NCBI RefSeq assembly: GCF_001718415.1
Contig: NZ_CP013377.1
Location: 992,001 to 1,056,000 of the forward strand
Length of the DNA: 64,000 bases
Direction of reading: 5' to 3'
Source of the DNA: Burkholderia pseudomultivorans
Lineage (GTDB): Bacteria > Pseudomonadota > Gammaproteobacteria > Burkholderiales > Burkholderiaceae
Position numbers and translations under genes: made by a program. Under the pieces are notes generated by a model. That model was not told the origin of the DNA. It ran no database searches and saw only the letters and a program-made list of their open reading frames with translations. Positions 44,154 through 53,260 of the stretch are shown here, one piece after another; positions within the stretch are counted from its first letter, which is position 1, and each line of letters opens with the position of its first letter.

Positions 44154-44765
44154 TCAGCGCGTCGCGATCGCGACCGCCGCGCCGGCCATCGCGGTCGCGC
44201 TCGTGCGGTTCGCGATCCGTTTCGCACGCGCGGACGTCAGGAACGACCGCGCGCGCATCGCCAGCAGCGACCAGAAGCAGTCGGCGAAGATCAGGACCGC
44301 GAGCATCGTGCCGACCAGTTCCGCCCACGCGACGACGCCGACGTGCGTCAGATCGACGATCGTCGGCAGCAGCGCGAGATAGAACAGCATGATCTTCGGG
44401 TTGCCGAGCGTGACCAGCGTGCCGGCGACGAACATCCGTAGCGGCGACTGTCCGCGCGGCAGGTCGTCCGCGCCGCCGTCGGTCGGTGCGCTCCACATCT
44501 TCCACGCAAGAAACAGCAGGTAGGCGACGCCGGCGAACTTCAGCACGAGCAGCCCCGTTTCGAACGTGCGGGCGAACGCGGACAGCCCGGCGACCGCGAG
44601 CGTCAGCCACAGTGCCTCGCCGATCCACATCGCGGCGAGAAACGGCAGCACGTCGCGCACGCCGTTCGTCAGCACGCGCGCGACGAGCGCGGCGACGCTG
44701 GGGCCGGGCGTACCGGCGGTGACGAGCAGTGCAAAGGCAAAGACGGCAAGCGCGGACAGCGACAT
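44154..44765 (-). CDS. LysE/RhtB-family amino acid exporter
   Basis: 203 residues from MSLSALAVFA. Five to six membrane segments with the LysE pattern: FALLVTAGTPGPSVAALVAR in helix 1, FLAAMWIGEALWLTLAVAG, LKFAGVAYLLFLAWKMW, and AGTLVTLGNPKIMLFYLALL. RhtB/LysE proteins export amino acids and related compounds. It faces the YeeE gene end to end and is divergent from the acetyltransferase. Confidence 0.9.
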   Translation of the reverse strand: MSLSALAVFAFALLVTAGTPGPSVAALVARVLTNGVRDVLPFLAAMWIGEALWLTLAVAGLSAFARTFETGLLVLKFAGVAYLLFLAWKMWSAPTDGGADDLPRGQSPLRMFVAGTLVTLGNPKIMLFYLALLPTIVDLTHVGVVAWAELVGTMLAVLIFADCFWSLLAMRARSFLTSARAKRIANRTSATAMAGAAVAIATR

Positions 44766-44836
44766 GGCGAACCTCGGGGATGAACGCATTCGGAACGTTC
44801 GATTATAGTGACGGGCGTTCCAGACCGTGTACCGCC

Positions 44837-45373
44837 ATGATGACCGATTCGATCCGCATTCGTCCCGCCACCCGCGAAGACGCGCCCGCGATGGCCGCCG
44901 TCGAGATTGCCGCCGCGCAGCGCTTTCGCGCGCTCGGGATGCACGGGATCGCGGATGGCGGCTCGACCGACGCAGCGGACGTGCTCGCGCGAATCGATGC
45001 GCGACACGCGTACGTGGCGATCGACACGGACATGCAGGACACGTGCGTCGGCTTCGCGTTCTATCGGCTGCTCGATGCGCGGCGGCTCTATCTGGAGGAA
45101 CTGGACGTCGCGCCGTCCCACGCCGGGCGGCGAATCGGCGCCCGGCTGATCGGGCAGGTGATGGCGTGCGCGGCGCAACAGGCGATCGCGCAGATCGTGC
45201 TGTCGACGTTTCGCGATGTGCCGTGGAATGCGCCGTATTACACGCGGCTCGGCTTTCGCGCGCTCGACGACGCGGCGCTCGACGACACGCTGCGTGCGAT
45301 CCGCGCGCATCACGTCGCGCGCGGCCTCGACGAGACACAGCGCGTGTTCATGCGCGCGGACGTGCGCGCGTGA
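44837..45373 (+). CDS. GNAT-family N-acetyltransferase
   Basis: 178 residues from MMTDSIRIRPATREDAPAMA. The acetyl-CoA loop is SHAGRRIGARLIGQVMACAA (about residues 95-114), preceded by LYLEELDVAP, and the C-terminal PYYTRLGFRALDD is typical of the fold. Substrate unknown. A second ATG three bases later is an alternative start. It is divergent from the LysE gene and convergent with the ene-reductase. Confidence 0.88.
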   Translation: MMTDSIRIRPATREDAPAMAAVEIAAAQRFRALGMHGIADGGSTDAADVLARIDARHAYVAIDTDMQDTCVGFAFYRLLDARRLYLEELDVAPSHAGRRIGARLIGQVMACAAQQAIAQIVLSTFRDVPWNAPYYTRLGFRALDDAALDDTLRAIRAHHVARGLDETQRVFMRADVRA

Positions 45374-45391
45374 ACACGCGAAGGGCGACGC

Positions 45392-46453
45392 TCAGGCCGC
45401 GTCGCTGAGCGAAGGATAGTCGGTGTAGCCCGTTTCGCCTTCGGCGTAGAAGGTTTCCGGCACCGGCTTGTTGAGCTGCGCACCGAGTTCGAGGCGGCGC
45501 GGCAGGTCCGGGTTCGCGATGAACAGCTTGCCCCAGGCGATCGCGTCGGCATCGCCGCTCGCGAGCGCGGCCTGCGCGGTCTCGAGCGTGAACTGCTCGT
45601 TCGCGATCAGCGGGCCGCCGAACGCTTCCTTCAGGCGCGGGCTCAAGTGGTCGCCCGTATACGATTCGCGCGTGAAGATGAACGCGATCTTGCGGCGGCC
45701 GAGTTCGCGCGCGACATAGCCGAACGTCGCGGCCGGGTCGGAATCGCCCATCGTATGGGCGTCGCCGCGCGGGGCAAGGTGCACGCCGACGCGTCCGGCG
45801 CCCCACACGTCGATCGCTGCGTCGACCACTTCGAGCAGCAGGCGCGCGCGGTTCTCGATCGGGCCGCCGTAGGCGTCGGTCCGGTGATTCGTGCTGTCCT
45901 GCAGGAACTGGTCGAGCAGGTAGCCGTTCGCGCCGTGGATCTCGACACCGTCGAAGCCCGCCGCCTTCGCGTTCTCGGCGCCCTTGCGATACGCGGCGAC
46001 GATGCCCGGAATCTCGTCGAGTTCGAGCGCGCGCGGCGTCACGTACGGGCGTTGCGGACGCACGAGGCTCACGTGGCCGCCCGCGGCGATCGCGCTCGGC
46101 GCGACCGGCAGGTCGCCGTTCAGGAACACCGGATCGGAGATCCGGCCGACGTGCCACAGCTGCAGCACGATGCGGCCGCCCGCGGCATGCACGGCCTGCG
46201 TGACCCGCTTCCAGCCCTCGACCTGCTCGTCGGACCAGATGCCGGGCGTGCCCGCGTAGCCGACGCCCTGCGGCGTGACCGAGGTCGCCTCGGTGATGAT
46301 CAGGCCGGCCGATGCGCGTTCGGCGTAGTAGCGGGCCATCAGGTCGTTGGGCACGCGCGCGTCGCCCGCACGGGTGCGGGTGAGCGGCGCCATCACGATA
46401 CGGTTCGGCAGCGTCAGTTCGCCGAGGGTCACGGGATCGAACAGCGTGGGCAT
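45392..46453 (-). CDS. Old-yellow-enzyme alkene reductase (NemA-like)
   Basis: 353 residues, FMN-dependent ene-reductase. Markers are MPTLFDPVTLGELTLPNRIV, MAPLTRTRAGDARVPNDLMA, the flavin-site segment LQLWHVGRIS with His/Gly typical of OYE, KAAGFDGVEIHGANGYLLDQ, and HAPRGDAHTMG-like LAPRGDAHTMGDSD. It reduces activated alkenes, N-ethylmaleimide or nitrate esters with NADPH. An ArsR-type regulator is encoded 83 bases upstream on the same strand, so the pair is co-transcribed and the enzyme is probably induced by its electrophilic substrates. Confidence 0.92.
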   Translation of the reverse strand: MPTLFDPVTLGELTLPNRIVMAPLTRTRAGDARVPNDLMARYYAERASAGLIITEATSVTPQGVGYAGTPGIWSDEQVEGWKRVTQAVHAAGGRIVLQLWHVGRISDPVFLNGDLPVAPSAIAAGGHVSLVRPQRPYVTPRALELDEIPGIVAAYRKGAENAKAAGFDGVEIHGANGYLLDQFLQDSTNHRTDAYGGPIENRARLLLEVVDAAIDVWGAGRVGVHLAPRGDAHTMGDSDPAATFGYVARELGRRKIAFIFTRESYTGDHLSPRLKEAFGGPLIANEQFTLETAQAALASGDADAIAWGKLFIANPDLPRRLELGAQLNKPVPETFYAEGETGYTDYPSLSDAA

Positions 46454-46536
46454 GGCAGATAACCTCTTCACGAAAGGGCGGGACCGTTGCCGCGTGGTGC
46501 GCGGCGCGTGCCCGCATGGCCGGTTCGGCCGGGTTG

Positions 46537-46845
46537 TCAGAGTTCCCGGCGCAGCGCGTCGAGAAATGCGTCGATGACGGCCTCGTTGCGCCGGAAGAAC
46601 GCCCACTGGCCAACCCGTGTCGATGTCACGAGTCCCGCGCGCTGCAGCGTTGCCAGATGCGCGGAGACGGTCGACTGCGACAGCCCGCAGCGCGCATCGA
46701 TTTGCCCGGCGCATACGCCGTGGTGGTACGGCAGCGTCTGGTCCGGGAAATGCACGTCGGGCGTTTTCAGCCAGACGAGGATTTCCCGGCGCACGGGGTT
46801 CGAGAGCGCTTTCAGGATCGCGTCGATGTCGGGTTCGGTCGGCAT
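46537..46845 (-). CDS. ArsR/HTH_20-family transcriptional regulator
   Basis: 102 residues. The winged helix-turn-helix (ALSNPVRREILVWLKTPD, then AGQIDARCGLSQSTVSAHLA and LQRAGLVTSTRVGQWAFFRR) is complete. Cys are at positions in HHGVCAGQIDARC, which could sense metals, thiols or electrophiles. It precedes the ene-reductase on the same strand. A perfect palindrome 66-86 bases before its start is the likely operator. Confidence 0.9.
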   Translation of the reverse strand: MPTEPDIDAILKALSNPVRREILVWLKTPDVHFPDQTLPYHHGVCAGQIDARCGLSQSTVSAHLATLQRAGLVTSTRVGQWAFFRRNEAVIDAFLDALRREL

Positions 46846-46910
46846 GGAAAAGGGGTGGCGACTCAGGGCGGTTCAGTCGGGCAAACAGGTATCGTCGATG
46901 GGCGAATCAT

Positions 46911-46930
46911 ATATCGGAATGTTCCGATAT
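46911..46930. promoter_or_regulatory. Palindromic operator before the arsR/nemA pair
   Basis: ATATCGGAA-TG-TTCCGATAT is a perfect nine-base inverted repeat with a two-base centre, in an AT-rich patch upstream of the ArsR gene. ArsR-family dimers bind such dyads and block the promoter. Confidence 0.65.
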
Positions 46931-47002
46931 GTTTGAAAGCACTGATGTCAATGGGGTTGATAGCCAGCGAGCAGGGGATGCGCGGGTTTCGGGGCGGCTT
47001 CC

Positions 47003-48139
47003 TTACGCGGTCCGCTCCCCGATCGCGTTTTCCTCCGGGCTATAGACCGTCAACCCCTCGACCGGATCCATCGGCATGTCCCACGGCCGTGCGGCGATCG
47101 CCTGCATCGCGGCCTCGAAGCCCGCTTGCCGGCGCGCCGCGATGCCGACCGGCGTGAAGTCGATATCCTTCCACTGATCGTCGCCGTCGAGCCGCGGCGC
47201 CGCGAGCTTGATCACGCGCATCGTCGTCTGGCAGCCCCACGCGGCGAGCGCCCGCACGTCGTCCGACGTGCGCTCGGCTTCCGGCAGCCGCTTCACCAGC
47301 TCCTGGATCACGTGGCGCAGCCGGTGGATCTGCTGCTGGCGCGCGATATTGCTGTCCGTGCGACTCGCGTACTGGATGTCCTTCTGCCGTTCCGACACCT
47401 GCCAGATGCTCTGCGGTTCCGGCCCGACCGGATTCCACATCTGCACGGAGAAGATGATCGAGCTGCGGCGCGGCGCATCGTCGAGCACGACCTCGACCGG
47501 CGTGTTCGAATAGATGCCGCCGTCCCAGTACGGCGCGCCGTCGATCCGCACGGCCGGGAATGCGGGCGGCAGCGCGCCCGAGCTCATCACATGGGCGAGG
47601 CCGAGCGGCCGGTCGCGCGAATCGAAGTAGCGCATCGCGCCCGTGCATGCGTTCACCGCGCCGACCGTCAGGCGCGGCTGCCCCGCGTTCAGCAGGTCGA
47701 TGTCGATCAGCGACGCGAGCGTATCGCGCAGCGGCGTGCTCAGGTAATACGACGCGTGATCGACGCCGAGGCGTGCGAGCGGTCCGAGCCAGGCGGCGGG
47801 ATTCGGCAGGAAGAAGCCGGGCAGCCCGGCGCCGATGACCGCCAGTTCCGAGAAGATCTTGTCCCAGCTGATCGGTATGCCCGGCACGTTGACGCCCGGC
47901 CGTTCGGTCACGCGCTGCCAGAACTCGCCCATGCGCTCGGCGCGCCGCCCGGGCGGGTTGCCGGCGATCAGCGCCGCGTTGATCGCGCCGATGGACGTGC
48001 CGATGACCCAGTCGGGCTGGATGCCCGACGCATGCAGGGCCTCGTACACGCCCAGCTGATACGCGCCCAGTGCGCCGCCGCCCTGGAGTACCAGGACGAC
48101 CTGTCCCGGCAGCGTCGGTCTTGCGGGGTTTGCCGTCAT
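47003..48139 (-). CDS. Patatin-like phospholipase
   Basis: 378 residues. The oxyanion loop is GGGALGAYQLG (21-31), the nucleophile elbow GTSIG carries Ser49, and the dyad Asp206 is in YWDGGIYSN. A C-terminal segment (SIWQVSERQKDIQYASRTDS) fits the DUF3734 type. These are serine lipid acyl hydrolases, here probably cytoplasmic (no signal peptide). It stands between the ArsR region and the cupredoxin gene, whose end is 92 bases upstream of its start. Confidence 0.9.
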   Translation of the reverse strand: MTANPARPTLPGQVVLVLQGGGALGAYQLGVYEALHASGIQPDWVIGTSIGAINAALIAGNPPGRRAERMGEFWQRVTERPGVNVPGIPISWDKIFSELAVIGAGLPGFFLPNPAAWLGPLARLGVDHASYYLSTPLRDTLASLIDIDLLNAGQPRLTVGAVNACTGAMRYFDSRDRPLGLAHVMSSGALPPAFPAVRIDGAPYWDGGIYSNTPVEVVLDDAPRRSSIIFSVQMWNPVGPEPQSIWQVSERQKDIQYASRTDSNIARQQQIHRLRHVIQELVKRLPEAERTSDDVRALAAWGCQTTMRVIKLAAPRLDGDDQWKDIDFTPVGIAARRQAGFEAAMQAIAARPWDMPMDPVEGLTVYSPEENAIGERTA

Positions 48140-48231
48140 CGCGTCCCTCGTCGTCGGTGGCGGCCGGCAGGTTCCGGCCGGATGGAACCAGTGTAGGCGA
48201 TCGGCGCGCGGCGGCTGCCGCTTCGTGCGTG

Positions 48232-48573
48232 TCACTCGACCGTGATCGTCTCCTTCATGTACGGATGAATGCCGCAGAACACCTTGTAGATGCCCGGCTT
48301 GTCGAAGCGGAACGCGAAGGTCTCGTCCTGGTCGAGCGCCTTCGAATGAAAGATGCCGGCGTCGTTGACGACGGTGTGCGGCTCCGCGTCGAGGTTCTTC
48401 CACGTGATCGTCGTGCCGGCCTTGATGGTGGTCGACATCGGCGAAAACATGAAATTGCGGATCGTCACGAGCGGGCCGCCCGGGCCTTGCGCGAATGCGG
48501 CGGGCGGTGCGCCGGCAGCGAGCGCGCACAGGGCGAGCGTCGCGAGCGGTTTCAGCAGTCGGGTGCGTGTCAT
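48232..48573 (-). CDS. Periplasmic cupredoxin (amicyanin/plastocyanin-like)
   Basis: 113 residues. A signal peptide (LLKPLATLALCALAAGAPPA, cleavage near AFAQ) precedes a small blue-copper domain with the ligand set His66 (EPHTVVND), Cys100, His103 and Met106 (VFCGIHPYMK). It would carry electrons in the periplasm. It follows the phosphoesterase gene by 16 bases and is probably co-transcribed with it. Confidence 0.9.
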   Translation of the reverse strand: MTRTRLLKPLATLALCALAAGAPPAAFAQGPGGPLVTIRNFMFSPMSTTIKAGTTITWKNLDAEPHTVVNDAGIFHSKALDQDETFAFRFDKPGIYKVFCGIHPYMKETITVE

Positions 48574-48589
48574 GTCGGTCTCCCCGGGG

Positions 48590-49534
48590 TCAGGCCAGTG
48601 TCGTGTCGTGCAGCGCGGATGCCGCCGGATGGCCCGCGAACTCGACGGTCGTCACGCCGAGCATCGACGGCAGCCGGTCGCGCGGCACCGTCAGCGGCAC
48701 CGGTCCCGGACCGTTGCCGGCGGTCGGCTGCGGGAACGCGGTCGAGCGCGCGGTATGGAACGTCACGTTGCCCTCGACCTTCGACACGATCTGGTGGATG
48801 TGTCCGTTCAGCACGGTGACCGAGCCGAAGCGCCGCAGCAGCGCCATCGTCTGCGGTGCGTCGCCGGTGCCCCATCCCCACGGCTCGTAGATGGTCCACA
48901 TCGGCATGTGCGAGAACACGACGATCGGCGTGCTCGACGTACGGCCCTTCAGATCCTGCGCGAGCCACGTGAGCTGATCGTCGCCGAAGCTGCCGAGCCC
49001 GTTCGGCTTGAAGTGCATCACGTTGACGAGGCCGACGAAGTGCACGCCCGCGTGATCGAAGCTGTAGTAGCCACGGTTGTCCGACGCCTTGCCGAAGCGG
49101 CTGAAATATTCGGCGCCCGAGCCGTCGGTGACGTCGTGTTCGCCGGGCACCGTATGCAGTTCCGGCACGCGCAACGCCGACAGCAGTTGCGAGGCGCGAT
49201 CGAATTCCTCCGGTTTCGACAGGTGCGTGATGTCGCCCGTATGGATGGCCAGCGCGGGGAGGGCCGGCATTCCGTTGACGAGCTCGATGGTCTGCTGCAG
49301 CGTGGCCGCGACGTCGGGATTCGCGTCCTTGTTGAAGCCGATGTGCGTGTCGCTGATCTGCACGAACAGCGGGCGGCCCGCAGCGGCGGGGCGCGCGCCG
49401 CTTTCCTGCGCGAGCGCGAGGTCGAACGGCGTCAGCACGCCGCCGGACAGCGTGAACAGCGTGCCCAGGCCGCCGAAGGCCATGCACTGCAAGGCCCTGC
49501 GGCGCGACGGGCGGGTGGGATTCGATGAAGACAT
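48590..49534 (-). CDS. Tat-exported metallophosphoesterase
   Basis: 314 residues. The N-terminus carries a twin-arginine signal (PSRRRALQCMAFGGLG) followed by a hydrophobic stretch. The calcineurin-like core is complete: QISDTHIGF, IHTGDITH, PGEHDVTD, VVFSHMPMW and LNGHIHQIV supply the two-metal site. It is a periplasmic phosphodiesterase or phosphatase of unknown substrate, with a cupredoxin gene directly downstream on the same strand. Confidence 0.9.
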   Translation of the reverse strand: MSSSNPTRPSRRRALQCMAFGGLGTLFTLSGGVLTPFDLALAQESGARPAAAGRPLFVQISDTHIGFNKDANPDVAATLQQTIELVNGMPALPALAIHTGDITHLSKPEEFDRASQLLSALRVPELHTVPGEHDVTDGSGAEYFSRFGKASDNRGYYSFDHAGVHFVGLVNVMHFKPNGLGSFGDDQLTWLAQDLKGRTSSTPIVVFSHMPMWTIYEPWGWGTGDAPQTMALLRRFGSVTVLNGHIHQIVSKVEGNVTFHTARSTAFPQPTAGNGPGPVPLTVPRDRLPSMLGVTTVEFAGHPAASALHDTTLA

Positions 49535-50100
49535 GTGAGCCTCGCAATCGTATGACGGAACCGGACGGCCGGATCGTCCGGGAGTAAACCGGCGTGTTTC
49601 GCATGCGATACCGGCGCGACGACGGATTTATTCCCGCGAGTGCGTGCGAGTCGCGAAGAGGGCGCTTCCGGCTCGCGGTGCGACGCGCGGACGCCGGACG
49701 ATGACGCGTTAATGTCCTGTAATCGATATGTCATATTTGCGTCATGCCCGCCCGATAGCCTGCGACACCGAATCACATCTTCGGAGTACCGTTCATGCCG
49801 AATTTCGCGGCGACGGAAGCTAGCGGCGCGCTCAGCCGGCGCATGCACACTATTGGCCTCGCGCTGTTTTGTCCGGTCGCTGCGCGCGGCATCGTCGATA
49901 TCGCGACTCGTTTCCGCGCCGGCCTCGGCCCGCTCAAGGCACGTTCGGCACTGCCATTCCTGCTGCTCGTCGTCGCGCTGTCGATCGCGCGCGACCGGGC
50001 GCTGCACCGGGCCTGCTGATCCGCGCGGCTGCCGGCAACAGCAGGCCGGGCGGCGCCCGGGCTGCTCCATCGCTTTCCAATCCAACAGAAGACGCTACCG
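49535..50100. promoter_or_regulatory. Divergent promoter region between phosphoesterase and ABC importer
   Basis: About 565 bases, partly occupied by the uncertain small gene. The stretch 49705-49745 is AT-rich and holds the palindrome ATATG-T-CATAT (49726-49736), a candidate regulatory site for the ABC operon. Confidence 0.4.
49795..50019 (+). CDS. Small hypothetical protein (uncertain)
   Basis: A 74-residue frame from MPNFAATEASGALSRRMHTI with GGAG eight bases upstream and an internal hydrophobic stretch (ALPFLLLVVALSIA). It precedes the ABC transporter by 82 bases on the same strand and could be a small membrane-associated protein or a leader. The composition is also compatible with chance coding in GC-rich DNA, so confidence is low. 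No homologous family is recognised. Confidence 0.3.
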   Translation: MPNFAATEASGALSRRMHTIGLALFCPVAARGIVDIATRFRAGLGPLKARSALPFLLLVVALSIARDRALHRAC

Positions 50101-51852
50101 ATGGATATCAGTTTCGATCCGAACCGCACCGCGAACGCTTCGGCGTGGCGCGTGCTGCCCAACCGCTGGGATGCCGTCGCGTTTCCGCTGATCATCTGCC
50201 TGCTCGCGATGGCCATCGTCGGCTTTCACCAGACGATGGCGCCGATCGCCACGCTGCAGACGCAGAAGATCTCGCTCGACCCGTCGAACCTGCCCGAATA
50301 CGCGCTGCGCACGACGCTGCGGATGCTCGCGGCGATGGTCGCGTCGCTCGCGTTCACGCTGATCTACGGCACGCTCGCCGCAAAGAGCCGCCGCGCCGGG
50401 ATGGTGCTGATCCCGATCCTCGACATCCTGCAGTCGGTGCCGGTGCTCGGCTACATCTCCTTTACGGTCACGTTCTTCCTCGCGCTGTTCCCGGGCCGCG
50501 TGCTCGGCGCGGAACTCGCGGCGATCTTCGCGATCTTCACGAGCCAGGCATGGAACATGACGTTCAGCTTCTACCAGTCGCTGCGCACGGTGCCGAGCGA
50601 CCTGAACGAAGTGTCGCGCGGCTTCCATCTGACCGGCTGGCAGCGCTTCTGGAAGCTCGAGGTGCCGTTCTCGATGCCGGGCCTGATCTGGAACATGATG
50701 ATGTCGATGTCGGGCGGCTGGTTCTTCGTGGTCGCGTCGGAAGCGATCACGGTCGGCAACCAGACGATCACGCTGCCGGGCATCGGCGCGTATCTCGCGC
50801 AGGCGATCGCCGACAAGAACCTCGGTGCGGTGGGCTGGGTGATCGTCGCGATGACGGTCGTGATCCTCGCGTACGACCAGTTCCTGTTTCGCCCGCTCGT
50901 CGCGTGGGCCGACAAGTTCCGGATGGAGAACACCGCGTCGGGCGATGCGCCGCAATCCTGGCTGCTCGACATGCTGCGCCGTACGCGGCTGATTCACCAG
51001 TTGCTGGTGCCGGCCGGCTGGCTGCTGTCGCAGGCGGCGCGCGTGCCGCTGCGCGTCCCGTCGCTGCGCGGTGCGCGCGACCGCGACGCGTCGGCGCGTC
51101 GTTCTTCGCGCGTCGGCGACATCGTGTGGGGCGCGCTCGTGATCGTGCTGACCGTCTACGTCGTGTGGCGCGTCGTGTCGTACGTGAGCACCGGCGTGAC
51201 GATGGCCGAGGTCGGCCATGTGCTCGTGCTCGGCCTCATTACGCTGCTGCGCGTGCTCGTGCTGATCGCGATCGCATCGGTGATCTGGGTGCCGCTCGGC
51301 GTGCTGATCGGGCTGCGTCCCGCGCTCGCGGAGAAGATTCAGCCGCTCGCGCAGTTTCTCGCCGCATTCCCGGCGAACCTGCTGTTCCCGGTGTTCGTGA
51401 TCGTGATCGTCCACTTTCGTCTGAACGCGGACATCTGGCTGTCGCCGCTGATCGTGCTCGGCACGCAGTGGTACATCCTGTTCAACGTGATCGCCGGTGC
51501 GATGTCCTACCCGAACGATTACAAGGAAGCCACGAAGAATTTCCGCATTCGCGGCTGGCAGTGGTGGCGGCAGGCGATCCTGCCGGGCATCTTCCCGTAC
51601 TACGTGACGGGCGCGATCACCGCATCGGGCGGCGCATGGAACGCCAGCATCGTGTCGGAGTTCGTGCAGTGGGGCGATACGAAAGTCGTCGCGCACGGCC
51701 TGGGCGCCTATATCGCGCAGATGACGGCCGCCGGTGACTTTCCGAAGATCATCCTGGGCATTGCCGTGATGTCCCTGTTCGTTACCTTGTTCAACCGTCT
51801 GCTGTGGCGCCCGATGTACGCCTATGCGGAATCCCGGCTCCGTCTCGACTGA
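50101..51852 (+). CDS. ABC transporter permease, duplicated (NitT/TauT/sulfonate type)
   Basis: 583 residues with two similar permease halves. The first has EVSRGFHLTGWQRFWKLEVP as its EAA loop (residues about 174-193), the second has EATKNFRIRGWQWWRQAILP (about 475-494). Each half has about six membrane helices. The loops match the BPD transporter family of the nitrate/taurine/sulfonate type. The duplicated permease would make the whole channel from one chain. No substrate-binding protein is nearby, so the substrate is unknown. Confidence 0.9.
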   Translation: MDISFDPNRTANASAWRVLPNRWDAVAFPLIICLLAMAIVGFHQTMAPIATLQTQKISLDPSNLPEYALRTTLRMLAAMVASLAFTLIYGTLAAKSRRAGMVLIPILDILQSVPVLGYISFTVTFFLALFPGRVLGAELAAIFAIFTSQAWNMTFSFYQSLRTVPSDLNEVSRGFHLTGWQRFWKLEVPFSMPGLIWNMMMSMSGGWFFVVASEAITVGNQTITLPGIGAYLAQAIADKNLGAVGWVIVAMTVVILAYDQFLFRPLVAWADKFRMENTASGDAPQSWLLDMLRRTRLIHQLLVPAGWLLSQAARVPLRVPSLRGARDRDASARRSSRVGDIVWGALVIVLTVYVVWRVVSYVSTGVTMAEVGHVLVLGLITLLRVLVLIAIASVIWVPLGVLIGLRPALAEKIQPLAQFLAAFPANLLFPVFVIVIVHFRLNADIWLSPLIVLGTQWYILFNVIAGAMSYPNDYKEATKNFRIRGWQWWRQAILPGIFPYYVTGAITASGGAWNASIVSEFVQWGDTKVVAHGLGAYIAQMTAAGDFPKIILGIAVMSLFVTLFNRLLWRPMYAYAESRLRLD

Positions 51853-51863
51853 GAGTAAGCGCG

Positions 51864-53210
51864 ATGCAAAATCCGAATGTTGTGAATGCCCCCGTCCAGG
51901 CGCCGCCGACCGCCCAGCCGCCGCGCCTAGGGGAAGAAATCCTGCGCGTCGACCACGTCTGCCGAGGTTTCAACAAGACGCAGGGCGAGCTGCTGGTGCT
52001 CGACGATGCGAACCTGTCGCTGCGCGAAGGCGAGATCGTCGGGCTGCTCGGCCGTTCCGGTTCCGGCAAGTCGACGCTGCTGCGGATCATCGCCGGGCTG
52101 ATCGAGCCGACCGACGGCGACGTGACCTATCTCGGCAAGCCGTTGCGCGGGCCGGCCGAAGGCGTCGCGATGGTGTTCCAGACCTTCGCGCTGTTCCCGT
52201 GGCTGACCGTGCTGCAGAACGTGGAGGCCGGCCTCGAAGCACTCGGCGTCGATGCACGCGAGCGGCGCGAGCGCGCGCTGGCCGCGATCGACCTGATCGG
52301 TCTCGACGGTTTCGAGAACGCGTATCCGCGCGAGCTGTCGGGCGGGATGCGGCAGCGCGTGGGCTTTGCGCGCGCGCTGGTCGTCGATCCGACCATCCTG
52401 CTGATGGACGAACCGTTCTCCGCGCTCGACGTGCTGACGGCCGAGACGCTGCGTACCGACCTGCTCGACCTGTGGACGCAAGGCCGCATGCCGATCAAGT
52501 CGGTGCTGATCGTCACGCACAACATCGAGGAAGCGGTGTTCATGTGCGACCGGATCCTCGTGTTGTCGTCGAACCCGGGGCGTGTGATCGCCGAGATCAA
52601 GGTGCCGTTCAAGCATCCGCGCAACCGGCTGGACCCGGACTTCCGCAAGCTGGTCGACGACATCTACGCGAAGATGACGGCCCGCCAGACCGGCGAAGCG
52701 ACCCGGAAAGGACTCGAACTCGGCAGCTGGCTGCCGCGCGTGTCGACCAACCTGATGGCAGGCCTGATCGAGACGCTTGCGATGGCGCCGTACCACGGCC
52801 GTGCGGACATGCCGGAAATCGCGCGGTCGCTGCATCTGGAGGTCGACGAACTGTTTCCGATCGCGGAAGTGCTGCAGTACCTCGGCTTCGCGGACGTGCG
52901 AGAAGGGGACGTGTTCCTGACGCCGCCCGCGCGCGTGTTCGCGGAGTTCGGCACGCAGGAGCGCAAGCTGATGTTCGCCGATCACCTGCTGAAGCACGTG
53001 CCGCTGGCCGCGCGGATCAGGAAGGTGCTGAACGAGCGGCCGGGGCATCGCGCGCCGCGCGTGCGCTTCGAGCAGGAGCTGGAGGATTTCCTGTCGGACG
53101 ACGCGGCCGAGGAGACGCTCGATGCCGTGATCGACTGGGGGCGTTATGGCGAAGTGTTTTCGTATAACGACAAGACGGAGGTGTTTAGTCTGGAGGATGT
53201 CGAGAGTTGA
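51864..53210 (+). CDS. ABC transporter ATPase with C-terminal AAA-associated domain
   Basis: 448 residues. The nucleotide-binding domain (1-260) has Walker A GRSGSGKST (63-71), the Q-loop VFQTFALFPW, the signature LSGGM (158-162) and Walker B ILLMDEP (178-184) followed by the D-loop SALD. The rest (about 290-440, beginning GLIETLAMAPYHGRADMPEI) is the AAA-associated domain seen in nitrate/sulfonate ATPases of this class. It follows the permease by 11 bases and provides its energy. A polar Pro/Gln-rich N-terminus of about 20 residues is unusual. Confidence 0.92.
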   Translation: MQNPNVVNAPVQAPPTAQPPRLGEEILRVDHVCRGFNKTQGELLVLDDANLSLREGEIVGLLGRSGSGKSTLLRIIAGLIEPTDGDVTYLGKPLRGPAEGVAMVFQTFALFPWLTVLQNVEAGLEALGVDARERRERALAAIDLIGLDGFENAYPRELSGGMRQRVGFARALVVDPTILLMDEPFSALDVLTAETLRTDLLDLWTQGRMPIKSVLIVTHNIEEAVFMCDRILVLSSNPGRVIAEIKVPFKHPRNRLDPDFRKLVDDIYAKMTARQTGEATRKGLELGSWLPRVSTNLMAGLIETLAMAPYHGRADMPEIARSLHLEVDELFPIAEVLQYLGFADVREGDVFLTPPARVFAEFGTQERKLMFADHLLKHVPLAARIRKVLNERPGHRAPRVRFEQELEDFLSDDAAEETLDAVIDWGRYGEVFSYNDKTEVFSLEDVES

Positions 53211-53260
53211 GCGCCGGGTGTGCGCCGCATCCCGCTACGCTGGGGCGTGACGGGATGCCG

